DNA of 64,000 nucleotides, from contig NZ_JACHHP010000004.1 of the NCBI RefSeq assembly GCF_014202825.1, positions 248,001 to 312,000 of the forward strand, written 5' to 3'. The stretch comes from Chiayiivirga flava. Its GTDB lineage: Bacteria; Pseudomonadota; Gammaproteobacteria; Xanthomonadales; Xanthomonadaceae. The translations under genes were made by a program, and so were the position numbers. Under the pieces are notes generated by a model that saw only the letters and a program-made list of their open reading frames with translations, was not told the origin of the DNA and searched no databases. Shown piece by piece: positions 56,271-64,000 of the stretch. The stretch's first letter is position 1. Every line of letters starts with the position of its first letter.

Positions 56271-59180
56271 ATGACCCGTCCTACCGTCGTCCGCCCGTCC
56301 CGCAAGCCGCTGGGACTCGCCCTGCAACTCGCCCTTGCCACCGCGCTGCTGCCCGCCGCGGCGCAGGCGCAGGACGAGCCGCGCGCGCTCGATCGCATCG
56401 AAGTGACCGGCTCGCGCATCAAGAAGGCCGAGATCGAAGGCCAGACCCCCGTGCTCACGCTCACGCGCGAGGAAATCGCGCGCACCGGCCTCACGTCCGT
56501 CGCCGACATCGTGCAGCAGCTCACCGGTGCGGGCTCCTCGCTCAACACCAAGTTCAATTCCAGCGGCAACTTCGGTTTCCCGTCGGACGGCAGCGGCGTC
56601 GGCGCGGGCTCCGCGACGGTCGATCTGCGCCACCTCGGCTCCAAGCGCGTGCTGGTGCTCGTCGACGGCATCCGCTGGGTCAACGAGGCCTCGGCCTCAG
56701 GCGTGTCGGCATCCACCGACCTCAACACCATCCCGGTCTCGATCATCGAGCGCATCGAAATCCTCGAGGACGGCGCGTCGGCCATCTACGGCTCCGACGC
56801 GGTGGCCGGCGTGGTCAACATCATCACGCGGCGCAATTTCGACGGCGCGTCCGCCACGGCGTACTACGGCGAGTTCGACGAGGGCGGCGAAACCAAGTCC
56901 GGCGACGTGTCGTTCGGCGGCAGCGGCGACAATTTCACCTTCTTCCTCGGCGCGAGCTACACCGAGCAGGACGGCATCAGCTCGACCAAGTACGGGCCGG
57001 CGGCCGTGCCCGTGCCCGGCACCGGCCTCACATTCGGTTCCTCGGCAACGCCCAACGGGCGGTTCGTCTTCACCGATCCCGACACCGGCGAAACGGTCAG
57101 CATCACCACGCCCAACGGCTCGTTCTTCCCGAACGGCCCGAACTATCCGGACGACTTCATCGGCTTCGGCACCGCCAACCGCTTCAACTTTTCCGAATAC
57201 AACCTGCTGCTGACGCCGAATGAGCGCAAGGGCGTGTTCGGCCAGGCGCGCTTCGATTTCACCGAAAACACCAGCTGGTACGTGCGTACCCTGTTCAACC
57301 AGCGCGAATCGCTGAACCAGGCCGCGCCCGAGCCGATCTTCCTCGGTCCGGACGCCGGCACCGGCAATCCGTACGCGGACGACATCTTCATCTCGGCCGA
57401 CAACCCCTACAACCCGTTCGGCTTCGATCTCATTTCCAGCGGCGAAGGCGCGAACCTGATCCTGCTCGCACGCCGCCCGGTCGAAGGCGGCGCGCGCCGT
57501 TTCTACCAGGACGTGGACACCTGGTACTTCGGCACCGGCCTGGAAGGCAGCTTCGACCTCGGCGAGCGTGCCTTCTTCTGGGACCTCAACTACGCGCGCA
57601 GCTCGAACGAGGCCGAGCAGACCAACTACGGCAGCTACAACATCCGCCGCATCAACCTCGCGCTCGGCCCGCTCGCCGCGTGCCAGGCCGATCCGCAGTG
57701 CGTGCCGCTGGACCTGTTCAGCGGCGTCGGTTCCATCACGCAGGAGATGCTCGACTACGTCCAGCCCGTGGTGCGCGACTACAGCGAGAACAACCTGCAG
57801 CTGTTCTCGGGCAACATTTCCGGCGACCTGTTCGACATGCCGGCCGGTCCGCTGGCGTTCGCCGCGGGCGTGGAGCACCGCAAGCTCGATGGCCTGTATC
57901 GTCCCGACGCGCTCACCGTGGCCGGCGAGTACAACGGCGTGCCGTCGCTGCCGACGCAGGGCGAGTACGACGTGGACGAGTTCTACACCGAGCTCAACAT
58001 TCCGGTGTACGCCACCGGCGATTCGCAGCTCGACATCAGCGTCGCCGGCCGCTATTCGGACTATTCCACCTTCGGCGGCGAGACCACCGGCAAGGCCGGA
58101 TTCCGCTGGCAGTTCTCCGACCAGTTCCTGCTGCGCGGCACCTACGCGGAGGGCTTCCGCGCGCCGTCGATCGGCGAGCTGTTCGGCTCGGCCGCGCGCT
58201 TCGACGCCACGCTGCGCGATCCGTGCCTGATCGGCCTCGACGGTTCCGCCCCGACCGCGCCGGCCGACATCTGCGCCGCGCTCGGCGTGCCGGTCGGCGC
58301 GGAGCAGTCCAACCCGCAGATCTCGGTCACCACCGGCGGCAATCCGAACCTGGAGCCGGAAGAGGCCGACAGCACGACGCTGGGCTTCGTCTTCAGCCCG
58401 GCGTTCGCGAGCGATACCTCGTGGTCCGAGCGCCTGGACTTCGAGTTCACGTACTACCGCCACGAGATCGACGGCGCGGTGCAGGCCATCGACGCGCAGA
58501 CCCAGCTCGACCTGTGCACCAGCGCCGGCCCCGGCTCGCCGTTCTGCGAAGGCATCACGCGTGCGTCCACCGGCGGCATCAACAGCTTCAACAACCGCCT
58601 GCAGAACTTCGGCAGCATCGAAACCGACGGTTACGATTTCGACATCGTGTGGACGCTGCCGTCGAGCGACATGGGCAGCTTCCGCATCAACTGGCAGAAC
58701 ACGTTCGTGGAAGAGTACGACGCCGTCGACGCACTCGGCACGCGGCAGCCGAACGGCGTGGGCGTGGAAGTCAACAACAGCTCGATCCCGGAGTGGAGCT
58801 CGAACCTTGGCCTCGACTGGGCCTACGGCGACTTCAGCGCGCGCTGGACGCTGCGCCACACCAGCGATCTGACCGAGGACTGCGGCGATGCGGCATCGTT
58901 CCCGGTCTGCAGCGATTCGTTCGTGGCTGGGCAGGATCCGGACACCGGCGACGACATCATCGCAGGCACCAATCACCTCGGCTCCACCACGTACCACGAC
59001 CTGCAGCTGGGCTGGAAGGCGCCGTGGTTCCAGGGCACGCAGTTCACGCTCGGCGTCAACAACGTGTTCTCGAAGGATCCGCCGATCTGCCTGTCGTGCT
59101 CGCTCAACGGCTACGACGCATCGGCGTACGATCTGCCGGCCGGCCGCTTCGCCTACGTGCGGGCGGAAATGAAGTTCTGA
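56271..59180 (+). CDS. TonB-dependent receptor
   Basis: The 969-residue outer-membrane protein has a signal peptide (about 1-33, ending AAAQA). A plug domain (about 45-170) follows, with [62 protein letters not shown] and [29 protein letters not shown] long beta-barrel ends in [12 protein letters not shown] with a terminal Phe. The substrate is unknown; no SusD or FecIR-type partner is adjacent. A CGGAG site precedes the ATG. The convergent metalloprotease gene ends 50 bases downstream past a hairpin. Confidence 0.95.
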   Translation: MTRPTVVRPSRKPLGLALQLALATALLPAAAQAQDEPRALDRIEVTGSRIKKAEIEGQTPVLTLTREEIARTGLTSVADIVQQLTGAGSSLNTKFNSSGNFGFPSDGSGVGAGSATVDLRHLGSKRVLVLVDGIRWVNEASASGVSASTDLNTIPVSIIERIEILEDGASAIYGSDAVAGVVNIITRRNFDGASATAYYGEFDEGGETKSGDVSFGGSGDNFTFFLGASYTEQDGISSTKYGPAAVPVPGTGLTFGSSATPNGRFVFTDPDTGETVSITTPNGSFFPNGPNYPDDFIGFGTANRFNFSEYNLLLTPNERKGVFGQARFDFTENTSWYVRTLFNQRESLNQAAPEPIFLGPDAGTGNPYADDIFISADNPYNPFGFDLISSGEGANLILLARRPVEGGARRFYQDVDTWYFGTGLEGSFDLGERAFFWDLNYARSSNEAEQTNYGSYNIRRINLALGPLAACQADPQCVPLDLFSGVGSITQEMLDYVQPVVRDYSENNLQLFSGNISGDLFDMPAGPLAFAAGVEHRKLDGLYRPDALTVAGEYNGVPSLPTQGEYDVDEFYTELNIPVYATGDSQLDISVAGRYSDYSTFGGETTGKAGFRWQFSDQFLLRGTYAEGFRAPSIGELFGSAARFDATLRDPCLIGLDGSAPTAPADICAALGVPVGAEQSNPQISVTTGGNPNLEPEEADSTTLGFVFSPAFASDTSWSERLDFEFTYYRHEIDGAVQAIDAQTQLDLCTSAGPGSPFCEGITRASTGGINSFNNRLQNFGSIETDGYDFDIVWTLPSSDMGSFRINWQNTFVEEYDAVDALGTRQPNGVGVEVNNSSIPEWSSNLGLDWAYGDFSARWTLRHTSDLTEDCGDAASFPVCSDSFVAGQDPDTGDDIIAGTNHLGSTTYHDLQLGWKAPWFQGTQFTLGVNNVFSKDPPICLSCSLNGYDASAYDLPAGRFAYVRAEMKF

Positions 59181-59191
59181 TCGGTTGACGC

Positions 59192-59229
59192 CGCCACGCG
59201 CGGTCCGGTGCTCCGGGCCGCGCGTGGCG
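59192..59229. terminator. Bidirectional hairpin between the receptor and metalloprotease genes
   Basis: A perfect 12-bp stem (CGCCACGCGCGG with CCGCGCGTGGCG) closes a 14-base loop that contains two CCGG-type blocks. It lies between two convergent genes and has no T-tract, so it may block read-through in both directions in a Rho-dependent way. Confidence 0.7.
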
Positions 59230-59230
59230 A

Positions 59231-60379
59231 TCAGTTCTCGAAACTGTCGGAGAACAGGTCGTCCGGACCACCGGTGCCGGCGAGGCAGGCGTACGTCGGC
59301 GCACGCGCGGCGAAGCGCGACAGGCTGCACGTGGAGAAGCTGTCCGCGGGGTCGCCGATGGTGATGACCGGTTCCATCACGAAGCCGTTGTTCGGGCACC
59401 CCGCCGCGTGGGTGTCGGGCTCGCCGTCGTGTTCGGCGCCGTAGTTGTGCCCGAGCTCGTGCGCGACGATGGCCGCCGTGGTGCCGATGTCGACATCGCC
59501 GCCGCTGACTCCGATGCTGAATTCCTGGTTGCAGAGAATATCGAAGTAGGCAAGACCGCCACCGATGCCCGGCTTGCCGGAGATGAGGTGCGTGGCCGCG
59601 CGGAACGCCGGCGCGGCCGGCGTGAGGACGTAGTCCTGCAGCTGATCGAGCAGCGCGCCGGTGTCGGTGCCCACGATACCGGCGTTGCCCGCCGGCAGCA
59701 GCCGCAGGGCGTGCAGGTAGACATCGGTGTTTGCGGCCGCGTAATAGCCGTCGATGATGTTGACGATGGACGCCACGCGTGCCGCTTCGTCGCCGTACAG
59801 CGCCTGGAACTGCGTGTCCACGACGATGCTCAGGCCAAGCTCGAAACCACCGCCCTTGGCCGCGGCGTGCCGAGCGGGCGCGGACGGTGCGAGCGGTGTG
59901 CGGCGCACGTCGTCGCGCATGTCCATGCGATCCCAGGCGTGCCGCCCGCGATAGACGATGCTGCCGGTCGACACGCCGGCCGTTGCCGCGGCCTCGGGCA
60001 ACTCGCGCGCGGCGGTGAGATTCCACATGTCGTGCCCGTCCCACAGCGCGCCTTCCCAAAGCCCGTCGGTCCGGCTCAGGCGCACCCAGCTGCCCGCCTG
60101 GCCCGCGATCTCGCCGAGGTAAAGGCGCTGCCTCTTGGCCGCGACACCGGGCACCAGACGGGCGATGCGCCGCTCCAGCACGGTGTTGGGCTGCAGCAGG
60201 ACGCGCTGCCGCTGGCCGCCGAGGTTGAGCTCAAGAACTGCGCGATCGGACTTGCCGGTCTCGAGCGTGATCTTCGGATCGAAGGCGCGCTCGATGAAAA
60301 ACGCATCGGCTTGCGCCGCGTGGGCGAATACGAACATCGCGGAGCACACCACGGCGACGACGAACGGACGGCATGGCAT
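59231..60379 (-). CDS. Secreted M12B (reprolysin-like) metalloprotease
   Basis: The 382-residue protein has a signal peptide (about 1-25). A propeptide-like first half ends near residue 150. The catalytic domain has the zinc motif HELGHNYGAEHD (H307, E308, H311, H317, D318) and a Met-turn candidate in GFVMEP (M335). This is the reprolysin/adamalysin form (HExxHxxGxxHD). Several Cys residues probably form disulphides. The C-terminus ends DDLFSDSFEN, a short acidic-aromatic tail resembling ones at the ends of secreted proteins in related bacteria. It is convergent with the receptor gene. Confidence 0.9.
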   Translation of the reverse strand: MPCRPFVVAVVCSAMFVFAHAAQADAFFIERAFDPKITLETGKSDRAVLELNLGGQRQRVLLQPNTVLERRIARLVPGVAAKRQRLYLGEIAGQAGSWVRLSRTDGLWEGALWDGHDMWNLTAARELPEAAATAGVSTGSIVYRGRHAWDRMDMRDDVRRTPLAPSAPARHAAAKGGGFELGLSIVVDTQFQALYGDEAARVASIVNIIDGYYAAANTDVYLHALRLLPAGNAGIVGTDTGALLDQLQDYVLTPAAPAFRAATHLISGKPGIGGGLAYFDILCNQEFSIGVSGGDVDIGTTAAIVAHELGHNYGAEHDGEPDTHAAGCPNNGFVMEPVITIGDPADSFSTCSLSRFAARAPTYACLAGTGGPDDLFSDSFEN

Positions 60380-60495
60380 CGGACTCTCCTCACACGGGAA
60401 GGATCGGTGTCGATGGCTGGTATGGGCGAGCGATCGGCCGGTTGGGATGGTAATCGAAGTTCGTTGGCCACCCGGTGCATCGGGATTCCGATCCG

Positions 60496-61404
60496 TCACC
60501 CGCCCGGATGCGGCGGCAGCGGCCTGCCGCGCGGCCGCATCAGCAGCGGGTGCAGCACCACCGCGCCGACCACGATGGCGACGCCGACATAAAACGCCGG
60601 CCCGAGTTCGCGCTGTTCGCCCAGCAGCACGATCGCGAGCGCGATCGCGTAGATCGGTTCGAGATTGATCGCAAGCTGCGCCGCATACGCGCTCAGGTGC
60701 CGCAGCGCCACCAGCGAGAGCGTGAACGGCAGCAGCGTACAGGCCAGCGCAAGCAGCAGCAGCAGCCACGCGTCGCGGGCGTCGGGCAGCGGAAAGGCGC
60801 TGCCGGCATGCGGAAACAGCGGCGCGAGCGCGGTGAGGAACAGCGCGCCGGCGCCGATTTCCAGGCACGTGACGGTCAGCGGATCGGCGCGGGTGACCAG
60901 ACGCTTGTTGTACGCGCCGAAGATGGCGACCAGCAGCGCCGACAACGCGCCGACCGCGACGCCGACGCGCATGTGCGCCGGAATGCCGCCGACCACCAGC
61001 GCCACGCCCGGCACGACCGCGATGCCGAGCAGCAGCTCGCGCGGTTCGAAGCGGCGGCGCGTCACCAGCGGTTCGACCAGCGCGAGGAACACCGGTGCAA
61101 GCGCGATGCAGGTGACCGCGACCGAGGCGTTCGCAAGCTTGATCGCGCCGTAGAACGTGAGCCAGTGCAGGGCCACGAGCACGCCGACGCCGGCATACGC
61201 CAGATGCAGCCGCGGCGGCAGCGCGCGCAGGCCGCGCCAGACGCGCGGCAGCGCCAGCAGCACCGCCGCGACGATCAGCATGCGCCACCAGACCAGCGCC
61301 AGCGCCGGCAGCGAGATGAGCTTGCCGAGGATGGCGGTGAAGCCCCACAACAGCACGCAGACATGGATCTGGAACTGGGCGCGGGCGGTGTCGGTGAGAG
61401 GCAT
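60496..61404 (-). CDS. EamA/DMT-family transporter
   Basis: The 302-residue protein has ten predicted membrane helices in two EamA repeats, starting FQIHVCVLLWGFTAILGKLISLPALALVWWRMLIV and repeated as VGVAVGALSALLVAIFGAYNKRLV. The end carries AYAAQLAINLEPIYAIALAIVLLGEQRELG, the usual EamA signature. Members export amino acids or other metabolites; the substrate is not known. ATG 61404 begins at MPLTDTARAQ; upstream codons add a long non-conserved stretch. Confidence 0.93.
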   Translation of the reverse strand: MPLTDTARAQFQIHVCVLLWGFTAILGKLISLPALALVWWRMLIVAAVLLALPRVWRGLRALPPRLHLAYAGVGVLVALHWLTFYGAIKLANASVAVTCIALAPVFLALVEPLVTRRRFEPRELLLGIAVVPGVALVVGGIPAHMRVGVAVGALSALLVAIFGAYNKRLVTRADPLTVTCLEIGAGALFLTALAPLFPHAGSAFPLPDARDAWLLLLLALACTLLPFTLSLVALRHLSAYAAQLAINLEPIYAIALAIVLLGEQRELGPAFYVGVAIVVGAVVLHPLLMRPRGRPLPPHPGG

Positions 61405-61463
61405 GGACTGCGGTGCCGGGGTGGGTGCGGGGTGGGTGCAGATTGCGCGCGGAGCGGCATCAG

Positions 61464-61658
61464 CCCTTCCCTCTTGACGGGGAAGGGTTGGGATGGGGGC
61501 TGCTGACCTTGATCCTGCCTGTGTCGATTTCCCCGCTCGGCTCACACGCTCGGACCAGCACCGCGGGGCCGGACAGTCATCCCGTCACGATCTGCGCAAA
61601 CGACCAGCCAATGCAAGAGCCACCTCATCCCAGCCCTTCCCCGTCAAGGGGGAAGGGC
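61464..61658. repeat. Inverted pair of CCCTTCCC-type palindromes
   Basis: An element at about 61464-61498 (CCCTTCCCTCTTGACGGGG... then AAGGGTTGGGATGGGG) and its inverted counterpart at about 61624-61658 (CTCATCCCAGCCCTTCCCC...) face each other in the 264-base gap upstream of the DMT gene. They differ in core sequence from the CCTTCTCCC family. No gene is visible between them. Confidence 0.8.
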
Positions 61659-61668
61659 CCAAGAGCAC

Positions 61669-62460
61669 TCATTGCGTCGCAGCGCCTCGCGCCGCCGGCA
61701 ATTCGAGCTCCGCTGCCAGCGCCAGATGATCGGACAGCAGTCCCGGCAGCACCCAGCGCCGGTGCACGTCGATGCCCTCCGACACCAGGATGTGGTCGAT
61801 CGCGCGCTTGGGTTGCCAGCTCGGGAAGGTCAGCACGCGTTCCTCGGGCGGGCGCAGCGAGGTGTGGCGGTAGAGGCCGTGCATCTCGGCCGCGTCGCAT
61901 TCGCAGTTGAAGTCGCCCATCAGCACCGCATGGCCGGGGCCCGCGAGCAGCTCGGACAGGAACGCGATCTGCGCCGCGCGCGCGCGCGGACTCAGCGACA
62001 GGTGCGCGATCGCCACGGTGAGCGCGTCCTCGTCGCGGCCGTAGCGCGCAAGCAGCACGCCGCGGCCGGGAATGCGGCTGGGCAGGGCGTAGTCGAGCAC
62101 CTCGTCCGGTTCGTGGCGCGAGAGCAGGCCGTTGGCGCTCGATGCGATGCGCCCCACGCGCCGGTTCGGCTGGTGGCTCCAGAACGGAAACCCGGCGCGT
62201 TCGGCGAGATAGTGCGTCTGGTTGAGGAAGCCCGAGCGCAGCGAGCCCGGATCGGTTTCCTGCAGGCCGACCACGTCGAACGCGGCGGCCAGGTCGGCGA
62301 GGGCATCGAGGTTGCTGCGCTTCTCGCGGTGCGGGAGCACGTTGCTCCACGAGCGGGTCACGTAATCGCCGTAGCCGCGCGTGCTGGCGCCGGCCTGGAT
62401 GTTGGCGCTCAGCAGGCTGATGCGGCGGCGCTCGGCCGGCGGCGGCGAAGGGTCGGTCAT
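61669..62460 (-). CDS. Endonuclease/exonuclease/phosphatase (EEP) family protein
   Basis: The 263-residue protein has the EEP-fold motifs: SLLSANIQAG, VVGLQETDPGSLRSG (metal Glu), VAIAHLSLSPRARAAQ, GDFNCECDAAEM (Asp/Asn pair), RAIDHILVSEGI and LLSDHLALAAELEL (final Asp-His). No signal peptide is seen. The substrate may be nucleic acid, phospholipid or a phosphoester. It precedes two DsbA-like genes on the same strand. Confidence 0.93.
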   Translation of the reverse strand: MTDPSPPPAERRRISLLSANIQAGASTRGYGDYVTRSWSNVLPHREKRSNLDALADLAAAFDVVGLQETDPGSLRSGFLNQTHYLAERAGFPFWSHQPNRRVGRIASSANGLLSRHEPDEVLDYALPSRIPGRGVLLARYGRDEDALTVAIAHLSLSPRARAAQIAFLSELLAGPGHAVLMGDFNCECDAAEMHGLYRHTSLRPPEERVLTFPSWQPKRAIDHILVSEGIDVHRRWVLPGLLSDHLALAAELELPAARGAATQ

Positions 62461-62542
62461 CGGATCAGGATGCGGGCACGCACGCGGCGCCGCAAGCGGG
62501 TGCGGCGGAGCGTTGCGCCGGGCATGCGCGCCGCGGTCGGCG

Positions 62543-63217
62543 TCAGCCGGCCTTCTTCGCGGCGCGTTCCTTCTCGATCAGCCAGTCGGTGATCTGCAGC
62601 ATCTTGGTGAAACTGCCTTCGCGCGGTGCCACCACGCGGTACTTGCCCGCGACGATGATCGACGGCGTGCCGTCGACGCCGTAGCGCGGCACCTGCGCCT
62701 GCGCCTGCGCGATCTTGGCGTTCACCGCGAAGCTTTCCATCGTGGCGAGGAACTGCGCCTTGTCGACGCCGTGTTCGCCGTACCACGCGGCGAGGTCGTC
62801 GAGGCTGCCGATGCGGCGCTTCTCGGTGTGCAGCGCCTCGAACAGCGGGTCGTGGGTCTTTTCCAGCACGCCCATCGTCTGCGCGGTGTAGTAGGCGCGG
62901 CCGTACACCTCCCAGATGCCGCCGAACACGGCCGGCATGTAGTCGAGCTTCACGTCCGCAGGCAGGGTCTTCTTCCACGCGGCAAGCTGCGGCGCCAGGT
63001 GCGCGCAGTGGATGCAGGAATAGCCGAAGACTTCGATCACCTCGATCTGGTCGCCGCTGCTGGTGGGCTGCGCGGGTTCGATCGGGAAGTAGTCGCGTCC
63101 GGCCTGGTACGGCTCGGCGCCGGCGGCGGCGGGCGTCTGCGCCAGCGCGGGCAGGGCCAGCAGCGCGGCGGCGGCGAGGAGCAGCGGCGTTGCGAAGGAG
63201 CGAAGGCGCGACGTCAT
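62543..63217 (-). CDS. dsbA: DsbA-like thiol:disulphide interchange protein
   Basis: The 224-residue protein has a signal peptide (about 1-28, ending LPALAQ), then a DsbA fold with IEVIEVFGYSCIHCAHLAP (active site C68 IH C71) and the cis-Pro loop GTPSIIVAGKYRV. Between them is a helical insert of about 100 residues. It probably oxidises cysteines of exported proteins such as the secreted proteases in this window. A second DsbA-like gene follows upstream on the same strand. Confidence 0.92.
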   Translation of the reverse strand: MTSRLRSFATPLLLAAAALLALPALAQTPAAAGAEPYQAGRDYFPIEPAQPTSSGDQIEVIEVFGYSCIHCAHLAPQLAAWKKTLPADVKLDYMPAVFGGIWEVYGRAYYTAQTMGVLEKTHDPLFEALHTEKRRIGSLDDLAAWYGEHGVDKAQFLATMESFAVNAKIAQAQAQVPRYGVDGTPSIIVAGKYRVVAPREGSFTKMLQITDWLIEKERAAKKAG

Positions 63218-63296
63218 GGGCGGTGTCTCCGGAAACGGGGCGGAAGTGGCAGGCGGGCGCGCAGCCATGCTGCGTCCGCGGAACGGACTCGGACCG

Positions 63297-64000
63297 TCAG
63301 GGCGCGGCGTTGGTTCCGCCCTGCGCCAGTTCGCGCATCGCGAGCCAGCGCGCGGCGTTGAGCATGCCCTGGTGGCCGCGATCCTGCGTCACCACCACGC
63401 GGTACTTGCCGGCCACCACCAGCGTCGGCGTGGCCTCCACCGCCCAGCGCACGATGGCTTTCTGCGAGCGTGCGATGATGGCGTTGATGCCGAACGACTT
63501 CATCGTCGCGAGCATCTGCTCCTCGTCCACGCCCAGATCCGCGTACAGGCCGGCCACTTCCTCGGCCGATCCGGTCTTCAGGCGACGGTCCTCGGCCACG
63601 GCCTTGAACATGGCGGCGTGGGTGCTGTCGAACGCGCCGAGCGCCTGCGCGGCGTGAAACGCCCGCGCGATCTGCTCCATGCTGCCGTTGGACATCGGCA
63701 GGTAGACGAATTCGATATTGGCCGGCAGCGTGGCCTTCCACGCCGGCACCAGCGGGTCCAGGCGCGCGCAGTGGATGCAGGTGTAGGAAAACACCTCGGC
63801 GATCTCGACCTTGCCCGGCGTGTTCGAGAACGGCTGCGCCGGTTCGATCAGCGTGTAGTCGGTGCCTTCGCGCGGCGCGGGCCCGGTCGGCATCTCCGCC
63901 TTGGATGCCGTCGGCGGCGTCGCGGTGTCGGCAGGGGCAGGTGCCGCGTCGATGGCCGGCGTGTCGGTGCGCGCCGCGTCCGCGGCGGGCGGCGTCGGTT
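63297..64000 (-). CDS. dsbA: Second DsbA-like thiol:disulphide protein (N-terminus beyond the window)
   Basis: The frame is open to the right edge of the window, so the N-terminus is missing. The visible 233 residues begin with an Ala/Pro/Asp/Thr-rich linker (about the first 36 residues), then a DsbA fold. The active site is SYTCIHCARLDP (CIHC) and the cis-Pro loop is ATPTLVVAGKYRV. An internal Met at 63893 could be mistaken for a start but lies in the linker. The linker suggests a tethered or signal-peptide-linked form. The two neighbouring DsbA proteins share CIHC and AGKYRV, pointing to a tandem duplication. Confidence 0.88.
   Translation of the reverse strand, partial: PTPPAADAARTDTPAIDAAPAPADTATPPTASKAEMPTGPAPREGTDYTLIEPAQPFSNTPGKVEIAEVFSYTCIHCARLDPLVPAWKATLPANIEFVYLPMSNGSMEQIARAFHAAQALGAFDSTHAAMFKAVAEDRRLKTGSAEEVAGLYADLGVDEEQMLATMKSFGINAIIARSQKAIVRWAVEATPTLVVAGKYRVVVTQDRGHQGMLNAARWLAMRELAQGGTNAAP

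Overview
The window is about 70% GC by eye and packed with short-gap operons. It looks like chromosomal DNA of a gammaproteobacterium of the order Lysobacterales (Xanthomonadales), probably Rhodanobacteraceae or Xanthomonadaceae. This inference rests on the gene content (secreted S8 and S1 proteases with PKD, PPC and P-domain tails, a large TonB-dependent receptor, PiuC/imelysin iron genes, the folB-folK-pteridine reductase-midA order, tsaD divergent from rpsU-yqeY) and on palindromic intergenic repeats and heptamer arrays of the kind seen in this order. I see no tRNA, rRNA, transposase, integrase, phage gene or CRISPR array. The right end cuts a DsbA-like gene.

Layout. 30-9.6 kb: a putative outer-membrane protein, a GAF-GAF-GGDEF-EAL c-di-GMP protein, Hsp33, a secreted DUF4440-like protein coupled to mtgA, a GT2 glycosyltransferase, a CBS-pair protein, and a sigma factor coupled to a small one-helix protein, closed by a strong terminator. 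9.7-17.7 kb: hemolysin III-type protein, a K+ channel-like protein, prfC, then a Hanks kinase with TPRs followed by a NarL-type histidine kinase and a LuxR-type regulator. 17.7-24.1 kb: an M23 peptidase and a phytase-like lipoprotein, then an iron locus of piuC divergent from imelysin and a di-heme protein, with a candidate Fur box between them. 24.1-29.9 kb: two secreted proteases, one S8 and one S1, that share an almost identical C-terminal cassette and downstream flank.

29.9-36.6 kb: a small asparaginase-domain protein, DUF2069, wrbA, YihY, a TlpA-like protein, a LytS/LytTR two-component pair and an orphan ABC ATPase. 36.8-45.9 kb: an RND pump with its adaptor, a coupled PPK2/TPR-2OG-oxygenase pair, a coupled GlxA-type regulator/isochorismatase pair, and yqeY. 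46-56 kb: rpsU and tsaD, then folate genes (folB, folK, pteridine reductase), midA, a VanZ-like protein, a fully overlapping cca-NDUFA9-like-slt operon, and a TauE/SafE permease. 56-64 kb: a TonB-dependent receptor convergent with an M12B-like metalloprotease, a DMT exporter, an EEP-family phosphohydrolase and two tandem DsbA-like proteins.

The features most worth a second look are the duplicated protease tail and flank, the Fur-type divergent promoter, the PPK2/2OG-oxygenase coupling, the nested palindromic repeats (including a 180-bp tandem array), the rpsU leader palindrome, and the absence of dnaG-rpoD next to rpsU.
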